DNA from: Methylibium sp. | GTDB lineage: Bacteria > Pseudomonadota > Gammaproteobacteria > Burkholderiales > Burkholderiaceae_C | Assembly: GCA_013824165.1 (NCBI GenBank) | Contig: PNNH01000058.1 | Coordinates: 1 to 64,000, forward strand | Reading direction: 5' to 3' | Length of the DNA: 64,000 bases | Part shown: positions 27,321 through 35,515 of the stretch, piece after piece | Position numbering within the stretch: position 1 is the stretch's first letter | Layout of the letters: each line of letters starts with the position of its first letter | Notes under the pieces: generated by a model | What the model was told of the DNA's origin: nothing | Databases searched by the model: none | The model's input: only the letters and a program-made list of their open reading frames with translations | Position numbers and translations under genes: made by a program

Positions 27321-28130
27321 ATGTCCCTGCGCCTTCTCGCCCTGGCCGCACTGAGCGCGGTCGTCTTGCCCTCCCAGGCCGCCATCTCCATCGGCGGCCC
27401 GGTTTTGAACTACACGCAAACGTTTGACACCCTCGCCACGGCCGGCACGGCCAACGCCTGGGTCAACGACAGCACGCTGCCCGGATGGAGCCTCTTCAAT
27501 GTCGCCGGCAACGCGGTGGCGACCTACCGCGCCGACAACACCAACACCGGCTCCTTCTACAGCTTCGGCACCGACAGCGACCGCGCTCTGGGCGGTGTGG
27601 GCTCGGGCAACGCCTACTTCGCTGCAGCGCCGTCGGGCGCCGTGGCCGGCTATATCGCCGCCGCCTTCACCAACACCGGAGCAACCTCGCTGGACAGCTT
27701 CACGCTGAGCTACAGCGGTGAGCAGTGGCGCAACGGCGGCAACACCAGCGCCCAGACCATGACGGTGCAGTACGGCTTCGGCGACAGCTTCGCCACCGTC
27801 TCCGCCTGGACCAGCGCCAGCAGCAGTTTCGGCTGGTCGTCGCCTGTTGTCGGCGCGAGCGCAGCGACCATCAACGGCAATGTTGCCGGGCTGGTCAGCA
27901 ACGTCGGCGGCACGGTGTCCGAGCTGAACTGGGCGCCGGGACAGACCCTGTGGGTGCGCTGGGTCGAGACCAACGATGTCGGCAATGACCACAGCCTGGC
28001 CATCGACAACGTTGCGCTGAGCGTGACCAGCGCCGTGCCGGAGCCCAGCAGCTATGCACTGCTGCTGGCCGGTTTGGGTGTGGTCGGCATGCTGGCGCGT
28101 CGCCGCGGCAGCTCCGCGCGTCAGGCCTGA
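27321..28130 (+). CDS. PEP-CTERM-anchored surface protein
   Basis: 269 residues. A signal peptide (cleavage after SQA, residue 22) leads into a Ser/Thr/Gly/Asn-rich, aromatic-poor beta-sandwich-like body. The C-terminus is a complete PEP-CTERM sorting tail: VPEPSSYALLLAGLGVVGML followed by ARRR. Such proteins are cleaved and attached by an exosortase and often belong to extracellular polysaccharide or floc material; the exosortase itself is not in this window. The body resembles choice-of-anchor domain proteins, but I cannot name the domain. A GGAG ribosome-binding site precedes the ATG. Confidence 0.88.
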   Translation: MSLRLLALAALSAVVLPSQAAISIGGPVLNYTQTFDTLATAGTANAWVNDSTLPGWSLFNVAGNAVATYRADNTNTGSFYSFGTDSDRALGGVGSGNAYFAAAPSGAVAGYIAAAFTNTGATSLDSFTLSYSGEQWRNGGNTSAQTMTVQYGFGDSFATVSAWTSASSSFGWSSPVVGASAATINGNVAGLVSNVGGTVSELNWAPGQTLWVRWVETNDVGNDHSLAIDNVALSVTSAVPEPSSYALLLAGLGVVGMLARRRGSSARQA

Positions 28131-28144
28131 GCGAGACCTGCCCA

Positions 28145-28190
28145 CAGCTGGCGCAGCACCAGGCTCCCGCCCGGGCCGCTGCGCCAGCTG
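28145..28190 (+). terminator. Long perfect hairpin after the PEP-CTERM gene
   Basis: A 13-bp perfect inverted repeat (CAGCTGGCGCAGC / GCTGCGCCAGCTG) with a 20-nt GC-rich loop. There is no T-run, so it may act as a transcript-stabilising hairpin or weak terminator between the PEP-CTERM gene and the nuclease. Confidence 0.5.
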
Positions 28191-28216
28191 AGTCCCTCCT
28201 GCACAAGAGATTCAGC

Positions 28217-30448
28217 ATGCACACCTCTGCACTACTTCGCCGCACCAGCCTTGCGCTGGCGCTGGCCACCGCGGCCACCTTCGCCGCTGCCGCCGACACA
28301 CCGATCTACACCATCCAGGGCAGCGGCGCGACCAGCAGCTTTGTTGGCCAGGCCGTCACCACCACCGGTGTGGTCACCAAGGTCAACAACAACGGCTTCT
28401 ACATCCAGGACCTGACCGGCGACGGCAACCCGGCCACTTCCGACGGCATCTTCGTCTTCACCGCCAGCAGTCTGCCGGCGGTCGGTAGCCTGGTGCGTGT
28501 GGCCGGCACGGTGGCCGAGTTCAACACCGGCTCGGCATCGAACAGCGCGACCTCGTCGCGCCCGCTGACGCAGATCACCAGCGTCAGCGCAGTGACCGTG
28601 CTGGGCGCCACTGGCTATAGCGTGGCGCCGCTGGATGTGACGCTGCCACTCGCTGCTGGCGAGACGCTGGAGCGCTACGAAGGCATGCTGGTCCGCCTGG
28701 TCGGCCCGCTGACCGTGCAGCAGAACTACTTCCAGGCCCGCTATGGCCAGCTGACGCTAGGTGCCGGCGGCCGCCATGAAGTGCCGACCAACCGCCACCG
28801 CCCCGGCAGCAGCCAGGCGCTGGCGCTGGCCGATCTGCAAGCCCGCTCGAGCGTCATGCTGGACGATGGCAGCTCGGCACAGAACGCCAACCCCTTGCCG
28901 TACTACAGCGGCAACGGCCTGCCGCGTGCCGGCGACACGCTGGCTGCCGTGACCGGTGTCATTGATTTCGGCCTGGCCACCGCCAGCACGGCGGGCGCAG
29001 CGATGTACCGCATCCATCCCACCGCCGCGCCGGCCTTCGCCGCGACGAATCCGCGCCCGGCCACGCCGCCCAGCGTGGGTGGCAACGTCCGCGTCGGCAG
29101 CATGAATGTGCTGAACTACTTCACGACCTTCACCAACGGCAACACCGCCAGCGGCCAGACCGGACAGACCTGCGTCACCGGCAGCAGCGCCGCGTCCAGC
29201 TGCCGTGGCGCCAGCAATCTGGCCGAATTCCAGCGCCAGCGCGACAAGATCGTGCGAGCCCTGGCCGCGATGAATGCGGACGTCGTGGGTCTGATGGAGA
29301 TCCAGAACAACACCGTCGCCGCGCAGAACCTGGTGGACGCGCTCAACGCGCAGTTGGGCGCCGGCAGCTATGCCGTGGTGCCCGATCCGGCCAACGGCAC
29401 GGGCAGCGACGCGATCAAGGTGGCGCTGATCTACAAGCCGGCGCGCCTGAGCCGTGTCGGCGCGTCGCTCAGCGACACCGCCGCCATCAACAGCCGGCCG
29501 ACGCTGGCGCAGACCTTCGCACCCGCCAACGGCGAGCGCTTCACGATGGTGGTCAACCACCTGAAGTCCAAGGGCAGCTGCCCGAGCTCCGGCGCTGGCG
29601 ATGTGGACAGCGGCGACGGCCAGGGCTGCTGGAACGCCAAGCGGGTGGAACAGGCCCGCCAGCTGCGAACCTTCGTGGCCCAGTTGCAGTCCAGCTCCGG
29701 GAGCAACGATGTGCTGCTGGTCGGCGACTTGAACGCCTATGCGCAGGAAGACCCTGTCTACGAGCTGACCAGCAATGGCTTCGTCGACCAGATCGGCCGC
29801 TTCAACAGCTTCGGCTATTCCTACGTCTTCGACGGCGCCGCCGGCCGCCTGGACCATGCGATCACCAGCGCCAGCCTGTCGCCCAAGGTGTCCAACGCGC
29901 AGGACTGGCACATCAACGCCGACGAGTCGCTGGCCCAGGACTACAACCTGGAGTTCAAACAGCCGGCCTGCGCCACCTGTGCTGCCGACCCCTATGAAGC
30001 CAACCCCTACCGTTCGTCCGACCACGATCCGGTGCTGATCGGGCTGAACCTGTACAAGCGCATCAACGGCACAGGCGTCCGCGACACGCTGCTGGGGACG
30101 GCCGGCGACGACATGATCGTTGGCGGCGTCGGAGCGGACACGCTGACCGGCGGCCCTGGTGCCGACCTGTTCGCCTACACCTCGATACGCGATGGTGGCG
30201 ACACCATCACCGACTTCACACCGGGCACCGACCGCATCGACCTGCGCACGCTGCTCACTGGCCTGGGCTACAGCGGCAGCGACCCGGTCGCCGATGGCTG
30301 GGTCCGCTTCGTCGCAGTCAGTGGCGGCACCAGCCTGCAGATCGATAGCGACGGCCCCGGCTCTGCTGCAGTGTTCCGCCCGCTGCTGACCCTTAGCGGT
30401 GTCAGCCCGAGCAGCCTCGATGCCACTCGCGACCTGCTGGCACGCTAA
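28217..30448 (+). CDS. Extracellular nuclease, ExeM/NucH type, with RTX calcium-binding tail
   Basis: 743 residues. A signal-like N-terminus (about 1-26) precedes an OB-fold-like domain (about 30-180). The endonuclease/exonuclease/phosphatase domain spans about 290-610: GSMNVLNYF, VVGLMEIQNN (metal Glu), MVVNHLKSKG, LLVGDLNAYAQEDPVYE and SSDHDPVLIGL (catalytic Asp-His). Cysteines cluster in loops as in exported members. The C-terminus carries an RTX block (GTAGDDMIVGGVGADTLTGG and further GGPGADLF) and a serralysin-type end, so calcium-dependent folding outside the cell is expected. It probably degrades extracellular DNA for phosphate or biofilm remodelling. Having both a cleavable-looking signal and a type I-like tail is unusual. 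Confidence 0.87.
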   Translation: MHTSALLRRTSLALALATAATFAAAADTPIYTIQGSGATSSFVGQAVTTTGVVTKVNNNGFYIQDLTGDGNPATSDGIFVFTASSLPAVGSLVRVAGTVAEFNTGSASNSATSSRPLTQITSVSAVTVLGATGYSVAPLDVTLPLAAGETLERYEGMLVRLVGPLTVQQNYFQARYGQLTLGAGGRHEVPTNRHRPGSSQALALADLQARSSVMLDDGSSAQNANPLPYYSGNGLPRAGDTLAAVTGVIDFGLATASTAGAAMYRIHPTAAPAFAATNPRPATPPSVGGNVRVGSMNVLNYFTTFTNGNTASGQTGQTCVTGSSAASSCRGASNLAEFQRQRDKIVRALAAMNADVVGLMEIQNNTVAAQNLVDALNAQLGAGSYAVVPDPANGTGSDAIKVALIYKPARLSRVGASLSDTAAINSRPTLAQTFAPANGERFTMVVNHLKSKGSCPSSGAGDVDSGDGQGCWNAKRVEQARQLRTFVAQLQSSSGSNDVLLVGDLNAYAQEDPVYELTSNGFVDQIGRFNSFGYSYVFDGAAGRLDHAITSASLSPKVSNAQDWHINADESLAQDYNLEFKQPACATCAADPYEANPYRSSDHDPVLIGLNLYKRINGTGVRDTLLGTAGDDMIVGGVGADTLTGGPGADLFAYTSIRDGGDTITDFTPGTDRIDLRTLLTGLGYSGSDPVADGWVRFVAVSGGTSLQIDSDGPGSAAVFRPLLTLSGVSPSSLDATRDLLAR

Positions 30449-30466
30449 ACGCGACAAGGAAACAAT

Positions 30467-31123
30467 ATGAGCAAGACACTCGTGATCCCCAGCCTGGTGG
30501 CCGCAGCACTGACACTGTCGGCCGCGTCGGCACAAGCCCTGGCCGGCAGCAGCACGCTGAACGGCTGGAATAGCTTCGGTGACGTGGTCGCACAGAACGG
30601 CAAGCTTTCGATGACCAGCGCCTACATCGACGGCGTCAGTGATGAAGCCGGCAATCTGTCCGGCAGGTCTGCCGTGCCGATCGACGCACTGGAAATGGGT
30701 GCCGGCCTGACGCCCCTCACGCTGAACCTGAGCGCCAGCGAGTACGCCAGCGAGGGCTCGCTGGTGCAGCAGAGCTTCAGTGTCATCGCCGGCCAGACGC
30801 TGAGCTTTAGCTGGTCCTTCAGCAGCTCCGAAGCCACCTTCCAGGACCATGCCTTTGCGGTCATCAACGGCCAGCTGTTCACGCTGGCCACCAGCACACA
30901 GCCAGGGTCGGCCAGCCAGAGTTTCAGCTACACCTTCGGCAGCAATGGCAACGTCAGCCTCGCACTGGGCGTGGTCGACACCGTCTCCTACGATGGCGTC
31001 TCGCAGCTGAACGTCAGCGACATGCAGATCAGCGCCGTGCCCGAGCCCGGCAGCTGGGCGCTGATGCTGGCCGGCCTTGCTGCCGTCGGCACGCTCGCAC
31101 GCCGCCGCTCCCAGGCGCGCTGA
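30467..31123 (+). CDS. PEP-CTERM-anchored surface protein
   Basis: 218 residues with a signal peptide (cleavage after AQALA, about residue 26) and a Ser/Asn-rich body rich in beta-strand patterns (SFSVIAGQTLSFSWSFSSSE is typical). The C-terminus is VPEPGSWALMLAGLAAVGTL followed by ARRR, a canonical PEP-CTERM tail. It starts 18 nt after the nuclease with an AAGGAA ribosome-binding site, so nuclease and this protein are likely co-transcribed. The function of the body is unknown. Confidence 0.86.
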   Translation: MSKTLVIPSLVAAALTLSAASAQALAGSSTLNGWNSFGDVVAQNGKLSMTSAYIDGVSDEAGNLSGRSAVPIDALEMGAGLTPLTLNLSASEYASEGSLVQQSFSVIAGQTLSFSWSFSSSEATFQDHAFAVINGQLFTLATSTQPGSASQSFSYTFGSNGNVSLALGVVDTVSYDGVSQLNVSDMQISAVPEPGSWALMLAGLAAVGTLARRRSQAR

Positions 31124-31130
31124 GCCTCCT

Positions 31131-31160
31131 TGCAGGGCCGGCGCATCAGCCGGCCCTGCA
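31131..31160 (+). terminator. Hairpin terminator after the second PEP-CTERM gene
   Basis: A perfect 12-bp stem (TGCAGGGCCGGC / GCCGGCCCTGCA) with a 6-nt loop begins 7 nt after the stop codon. The following GTTCGT is only weakly U-rich. Confidence 0.65.
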
Positions 31161-31259
31161 GTTCGTCCCCCGTTCCGTGCAGACTGTCGCCCGCCGCTGG
31201 GGCGGCGCCGGCCAGCTTGTTATGGTGTGCTACATCAGCAACACAGCCGGACTCGCGCC

Positions 31260-31610
31260 ATGCACAGCTGGAACGACCAGACCCCGATCTATCAGCAACT
31301 GGCTGACCGCCTCGCGGCCCAGTTGCTCGACGGCTCCCCGCCCGAAGGCGATCTAATGCCTTCGGTCCGCAGCCTCGCCAGCAGCTACCTGATCAACCCG
31401 CTGACGGTCAGCCGCGCCCTGCAGGCCCTGGTCGACAAGGGCTTGGTCGAAAGCCACCGCGGCGTCGGCATGCTGGTCAGGCCCGGCGCTCGCAACCGTC
31501 TGCTGCAAAGCGAGCGTGATCAATTCCTGCAGCGCGACTGGCCGGCCTTGCGAGCCCGGTTGCAGCGCCTCGGACTCACCGCCAATGATTTGAACTGGGA
31601 GGCGCAATGA
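31260..31610 (+). CDS. GntR-family regulator, YtrA type
   Basis: 116 residues: an N-terminal winged helix (about 10-75) with TPIYQQLADRLAAQLL, MPSVRSLASSYLINPLTVSR and LVDKGLVESHRGVGMLV, then only ~45 residues of helix. The missing large effector domain is the mark of the YtrA subfamily, which usually represses an adjacent ABC transporter operon. Its stop overlaps the ABC ATPase start by 4 nt. An imperfect inverted repeat (GTGTGC...GCAACAC, 31225-31244) just upstream could be its operator, making the operon autoregulated; this is inference. Confidence 0.9.
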   Translation: MHSWNDQTPIYQQLADRLAAQLLDGSPPEGDLMPSVRSLASSYLINPLTVSRALQALVDKGLVESHRGVGMLVRPGARNRLLQSERDQFLQRDWPALRARLQRLGLTANDLNWEAQ

Positions 31611-32488
31611 CTGCGACCGCACAACACCTGATCGAAGCCCGCGACTTCAGCCTGCGCTATGGACGCAAGACGGCTGTCGACAACATCAGCTTCAGCATTC
31701 CCAAGGGGCGGGTTGTCGGTCTGCTCGGCCACAACGGCGCCGGCAAGACCTCGCTGATGAAGGCGCTGGTCGGCCTGCTGCCGGGCCAGGGCCAGCTCAG
31801 CGTGATGGGGCTGGACCCGGTGGCCCAGCGCGAGCAGCTGCTGGCTTCGCTGTCCTACATCCCCGATGTGGCCGTGCTGCCGCGCTGGGCGCGTGCCGAG
31901 GAGCTGATCACGCTGATGAGCGGCCTGCAGCCGCGCTTCTCAGCCGAGCGCGCCCGCGCGCTGCTCAAGCGCACCAGCGTCAGCCCGCGCGACAAGGTCA
32001 AAAGCCTCTCCAAGGGCATGGTCACCCAGCTGCATCTTGCCCTGGTGGCGGCCATCGACAGCCGCCTGATGATCCTGGATGAGCCCACGCTGGGGCTGGA
32101 CGTGATGTCGCGCAAGAGCTTCTACGAGATGCTGATCGACGAGTGGTGCGACGGCGAACGCAGCGTGCTGATCTCCACCCACCAGGTCGAGGAGATCGAA
32201 ACCCTGCTGTCCGATGTGCTGATGCTCGATGACGGCAAGCTGGTGCTCAATATCAGCCTGGACGAGATGGACTCGCGCTTCGTCGCACTCTCGCATGACC
32301 CGGCCGCCAGCGAGGCGGTGGCCGCCGCCCATCCGCTGCTGCGCTACCGCCAGCAGGGCCGACCCGTGGCCCTCTTCGACGGCGACTTGCCGCCGGACGT
32401 GGCCGGCCTGGGCCAGCGCATGCGGCCCAGCCTGGTCGACCTCTTCATGGCGCTGACGCGCAAACCCGAAATCCAGCGCCAGGCCTGA
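31607..32488 (+). CDS. ABC transporter ATP-binding protein (YtrB-like)
   Basis: 293 residues. Walker A is LLGHNGAGKTS (about 43-53), the signature is the variant LSKGMVTQL and Walker B is LMILDEPTLGLD, followed by the H-loop STHQVEE. The C-terminal ~80 residues form a small extra domain as in YtrB-type ATPases. With the GntR regulator and the following permease it forms a complete export/stress cassette; comparable units in Bacillus respond to cell-wall antibiotics, but the substrate here is unknown. Confidence 0.9.
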   Translation: MTATAQHLIEARDFSLRYGRKTAVDNISFSIPKGRVVGLLGHNGAGKTSLMKALVGLLPGQGQLSVMGLDPVAQREQLLASLSYIPDVAVLPRWARAEELITLMSGLQPRFSAERARALLKRTSVSPRDKVKSLSKGMVTQLHLALVAAIDSRLMILDEPTLGLDVMSRKSFYEMLIDEWCDGERSVLISTHQVEEIETLLSDVLMLDDGKLVLNISLDEMDSRFVALSHDPAASEAVAAAHPLLRYRQQGRPVALFDGDLPPDVAGLGQRMRPSLVDLFMALTRKPEIQRQA

Positions 32489-32522
32489 GGCCGGCTCGTT
32501 CAAAGCAGAAGGAGCACATCTC

Positions 32523-33413
32523 ATGTCCTCACGTTTCTTGACCCTGATGCAGCGCGAGTGGATGCAGCACCACCGCGGCTGGCTGATGCTGATGCTCATC
32601 CCTGTCAGCCTGTTCCTGCTCATCCTGCCTTTCGGCGAGGTGCAGCTGGACGAGAAGATTCCGCCGATGCCGCTGGCCGCAGTCGCCTTGATGGCCACTG
32701 CCGCCGTGGTCTTCATGCTGAGCTTCGCCGGCGCGATGTTCCAGCTGCCCGGTCTGGCGCGGCGCGACCGTCAGGACCGTTCGATCGAGTTCTGGCTGTC
32801 GCTGCCCGCCAGCCACAGCGAGAGCATTGGCGCAACCGTGCTGATGCATGCCTTCCTGATCCCGCTAATGGCCCTGGCGGTCGGGGCGGGGCTGGGCTTG
32901 CTGAGTGCGGCGGCGATGGTCGTCAAGGTCTATGGCTTCGCCGCTCTCGCCGAGCCGAGCTGGACCAGCCTGGTGCTGGCGGCACTGGTGGTGCTAGCTC
33001 GCGGCGCGGTCGGTGTGCTGTTGATGACACTGTGGCTCGCCCCGCTGTTCATGGCGCTGATGGCAGCCTCCGCCTGGCTCAAGCGCTGGGGCGTGCCGGT
33101 GCTGATCGGCGGCGTGCTGATCCTGGGCGGCGTGTTGAAGGAGGTCTACGACAACCGCATCGTCTTCGATCTGCTGCAGCGCCAGTTCCTGGGCGCCGGC
33201 AGTGCCTTGCTGGGCGATCCAGGCGGCCTACGCCCCTTGGAGAGCGCACAACCCGAGCTGAGCGGCGAGTTCGTCAAGCTGGTGTCCCAGTGGGCCTGGC
33301 ATGACATCCAGGTGACGCTGGGCCAGCTGTTCAGCGTCCCCTTCATCGGCGGGCTGTTGCTGGCTGCGGCCTGCTTCGGACTGCTGGTGCTCAAGCGTCG
33401 CCAAGGGCGCTGA
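32523..33413 (+). CDS. ABC transporter permease
   Basis: 296 residues with six predicted TM helices (about 18-38, 52-75, 105-130, 145-165, 175-205, 265-285). A clear AGGAG ribosome-binding site precedes the start. It is the membrane partner of the ATPase 34 nt upstream. FWLSLPASHSESI is the typical cytoplasmic loop of ABC-2-type permeases that contacts the ATPase. Substrate unknown. Confidence 0.85.
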   Translation: MSSRFLTLMQREWMQHHRGWLMLMLIPVSLFLLILPFGEVQLDEKIPPMPLAAVALMATAAVVFMLSFAGAMFQLPGLARRDRQDRSIEFWLSLPASHSESIGATVLMHAFLIPLMALAVGAGLGLLSAAAMVVKVYGFAALAEPSWTSLVLAALVVLARGAVGVLLMTLWLAPLFMALMAASAWLKRWGVPVLIGGVLILGGVLKEVYDNRIVFDLLQRQFLGAGSALLGDPGGLRPLESAQPELSGEFVKLVSQWAWHDIQVTLGQLFSVPFIGGLLLAAACFGLLVLKRRQGR

Positions 33414-33431
33414 AACGCGCCGCCGCAAAAG

Positions 33432-33457
33432 CAAAGCCCGCCGATTGGCGGGCTTTG
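33432..33457. terminator. Bidirectional terminator between convergent genes
   Basis: A perfect 11-bp stem CAAAGCCCGCC / GGCGGGCTTTG with a GATT loop sits in the 63-nt gap between the ABC permease (+) and the ferritin-like gene (-). The A/T ends let it work on both strands. Confidence 0.85.
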
Positions 33458-33476
33458 TCCGTTGCCGGCGCGCGCT

Positions 33477-34340
33477 TCAGGTCGCGGGCTGGGCTTGGCC
33501 TGCCGCCGCGGCGACGCGTGCCGCCATCTCCTTGCGGAAGCGATTGAGCTCCTGCACGCTGGCAAAGCTGCGCTCCATCAGCAGGCTCATGTTGTGCAGG
33601 ATGCGCTCGACCACCTTGGTCTCCCAGACGGCATCGAACTGGATCTGCTTGTCGAGCCAGCGCTCCAGCCATTCCGGGTCGGGCAGGCGGCTCTGGATGG
33701 TGTCGCGCGGGAACAGCTTGGCATTCACATGCAGATTGGTCGGGTGCAGGGCCTGCGCCGTGCGGCGCGCACTGGCCATCAGCACCCCCACCTTGGCGAA
33801 GGCCGCCTTGGCCTCATCGCCGAACTTGCTCATCGCACGCTTCATGTAGCGCAGGTAGGCGCCACCGTGGCGGGCCTCGTCGCGCGCCAGGGTTTCGTAG
33901 ATGGCTTTGATGACCGGCTCGGTGTGCCATTCGGCAGCACGGCGGTACCAATGGTTCAGCCGGATCTCGCCGCAGAAATGCAGCATCAGCGTCTCCAGCG
34001 CCGGGGCCGGGTCGAAGTCGAAGCGCACCTCATGCAACTCGGCTTCGGTCGGCACCATGTCGGGACGGAAGCGCCGCAGGTACTCCATCAGCACCAGCGA
34101 GTGCTTCTGCTCCTCGAAGAACCACACGCTCATGAAGGCCGAGAAATCGCTGTCGTCGCGGTTGTCGCGCAGGAACATCTCGGTGGCCGGCAGCGCCGAC
34201 CACTCGGTGATGGCATTCATCTTGATCGTGCGCGCCTGATCATCGGTGAGCAAGCTGGCATCGAAGCTGTCCCATGGGATGTCGGTGTCCATGTTCCAGC
34301 GCACGGCTTCGAGCTGCTTGAAAAGTTCGGGGTAAAGCAT
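33477..34340 (-). CDS. Ferritin-like diiron protein, acyl-ACP desaturase-related
   Basis: 287 residues, almost entirely helical. Two ExxH motifs typical of a four-helix-bundle diiron centre are visible: EQKH (Glu77, His80) and EARH (Glu155, His158), with further candidate ligands Glu46 or Glu54 and Glu125 (CGEIRLNHW). The pattern is that of ferritin-like/stearoyl-ACP desaturase-type oxygenases. An O2-dependent oxidation, possibly of a fatty acyl chain, is plausible and would suit the lipid-modifying operon nearby; the substrate is not known. It has its own transcript direction, the same as the MerR regulator 77 nt upstream. Confidence 0.78.
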   Translation of the reverse strand: MLYPELFKQLEAVRWNMDTDIPWDSFDASLLTDDQARTIKMNAITEWSALPATEMFLRDNRDDSDFSAFMSVWFFEEQKHSLVLMEYLRRFRPDMVPTEAELHEVRFDFDPAPALETLMLHFCGEIRLNHWYRRAAEWHTEPVIKAIYETLARDEARHGGAYLRYMKRAMSKFGDEAKAAFAKVGVLMASARRTAQALHPTNLHVNAKLFPRDTIQSRLPDPEWLERWLDKQIQFDAVWETKVVERILHNMSLLMERSFASVQELNRFRKEMAARVAAAAGQAQPAT

Positions 34341-34417
34341 GGTCCGTCCCTGTTTGGATCTGTGTCAATTTTAGGGCGCGTATGTGACAAGTGGTGACGC
34401 GGCCCTGCAAAGGCACT

Positions 34418-35365
34418 TCAGCCCGGATGGGAGGCGCGCCAACGCGCCAGTTCCTCGGCAATCTGGCCGAGGCGAACCACATGCCGCAGGCTCGGATGCG
34501 CGCTGCGGCGCTGCAAGGCCGGGCTGCTGCCGCCTGCCCAGATCTCAATCTCGGCCGGGAGTGCCTGGCGCAGCTCAGCCAGGCCGGCAGCCACAGCGGA
34601 CGGGCCGACAAAGGCGCTGCAGCTCAAGGCCACGACATCCGCCCGGTGCGCGGCAGCCGCCAGCACCAGATCCCTGACCGGCGTCTGCACGCCGAGTGAC
34701 AGGCATTGGCTACCCTCCAGCACAAACATCGCCTCGGCCATGGTCAAACCCAAGCCATGCTGCTCGCCAGGCAAGGTGCTCAACAGCACCCGCGGCTTTT
34801 GTTCCTGTGCCGGACGCGGCACCGCCTGCATGGCCTGGCGCAGAGCCGCCTGCACCGACTCGCTGAAGACATGCTCCTCGAAGATCTGCAGCTCACCGCG
34901 CATCCACAGCTCACCCACTTCGCCGGTCAGCGGCGCGATCAACTGCTCGATGCCTGGCCCAAGCCCCATGCGCACCAGGGTCTGCACCAGAAGACGGCGC
35001 AGCTCCTCGAACTGATGGGATCGCAGCGCCTCGATGAAGGGCGCAAAGTCATCGCGCGCCGGCGTAGCGGCCATCGCACCCAGCGCGGGCTGCGCTTCAG
35101 CGAGCAGGGCCTGCAAGCTGTCCAGGCTGGCTGGCACCAGACGCCCGGCCCTATAGCCCCGATCGAGCAAGCGCTTGATCAGGCGCAGCTTGAGCACCTG
35201 CTCAGGCGGATAGACGCGCTCCCCGCCGGCATCCCGTGCCGGCTGAGGAAAGGCGTAGCGGCGCTCCCAGATGCGCAGACTGTCCTTGCTGATGCCGGTT
35301 TCGCGCTCGACCGCAGCAATCCCTGGCCAAACGGCCGTCGGCGGAGTCAACTCAGCCGTGGACAT
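34418..35365 (-). CDS. CarH/LitR-type cobalamin-dependent photoreceptor, MerR-family repressor
   Basis: 315 residues. The N-terminal MerR winged helix covers about 13-80 (ERETGISKDSLRIWERRY, GERVYPPEQVLKLRLIKRL). A helical cap domain carries W-x9-EH (Trp154, Glu164-His165), the motif that senses the adenosyl group in CarH. The B12-binding Rossmann domain has ExHxxG (Glu201, His203, Gly206); His203 would be the lower axial cobalt ligand. In known CarH/LitR proteins, AdoCbl-bound tetramers repress in the dark and light breaks the Co-C bond to release DNA. It is divergent from a glutathione peroxidase and a lipid operon, the probable targets. Cobalamin and light sensing are inferred from conserved residues. 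Confidence 0.85.
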   Translation of the reverse strand: MSTAELTPPTAVWPGIAAVERETGISKDSLRIWERRYAFPQPARDAGGERVYPPEQVLKLRLIKRLLDRGYRAGRLVPASLDSLQALLAEAQPALGAMAATPARDDFAPFIEALRSHQFEELRRLLVQTLVRMGLGPGIEQLIAPLTGEVGELWMRGELQIFEEHVFSESVQAALRQAMQAVPRPAQEQKPRVLLSTLPGEQHGLGLTMAEAMFVLEGSQCLSLGVQTPVRDLVLAAAAHRADVVALSCSAFVGPSAVAAGLAELRQALPAEIEIWAGGSSPALQRRSAHPSLRHVVRLGQIAEELARWRASHPG

Positions 35366-35435
35366 GACAGACCTGCTGAGCCACCCGCTGAGCTCGCCTG
35401 CGTGACAAGCGTGTCGGTACAAACATGCACATCAT

Positions 35436-35461
35436 TTTGTCCTAGACAAATGTGAGACAAA
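35436..35461 (+). promoter_or_regulatory. Candidate operator: TTTGTC-CTA-GACAAA palindrome plus extra half-site
   Basis: TTTGTCCTAGACAAA (35436-35450) is a perfect inverted repeat of 6-nt arms with a 3-nt spacer; another GACAAA follows at 35456-35461. It lies in the 150-nt region between the MerR photoreceptor gene and the peroxidase, where an autoregulatory operator is expected. A weaker TTTGTACCGACA-like copy (minus strand, about 35412-35424) is also present. Confidence 0.5.
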
Positions 35462-35503
35462 ACCAAATTTCTGGCTTAATATAGCTCCAACACCTTGTTT
35501 TGA

Positions 35504-35513
35504 CTAGGACAAA
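35504..35513 (-). promoter_or_regulatory. Second operator-like copy overlapping the peroxidase ribosome-binding site
   Basis: CTAGGACAAA is the exact reverse complement of the 10-mer TTTGTCCTAG found at 35436-35445. Its AGGA also serves as the Shine-Dalgarno of the peroxidase gene (6 nt before the ATG), so a bound repressor could block the very start of this gene. A TAATAT at 35477-35482 is a possible -10 box. Confidence 0.45.
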
Positions 35514-35515
35514 CT

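Noticed and set aside
27169-27321. Sigma-54 promoter before the PEP-CTERM gene
   Set aside because: Several GG pairs were tested by eye; none has GC at the required 10-nt spacing with a TGGCA/TTGC context.
28757-30850. A ~700-codon minus-strand frame opposite the nuclease gene
   Set aside because: Same composition effect; no domain, and it would cross the terminal RTX region and the next gene.
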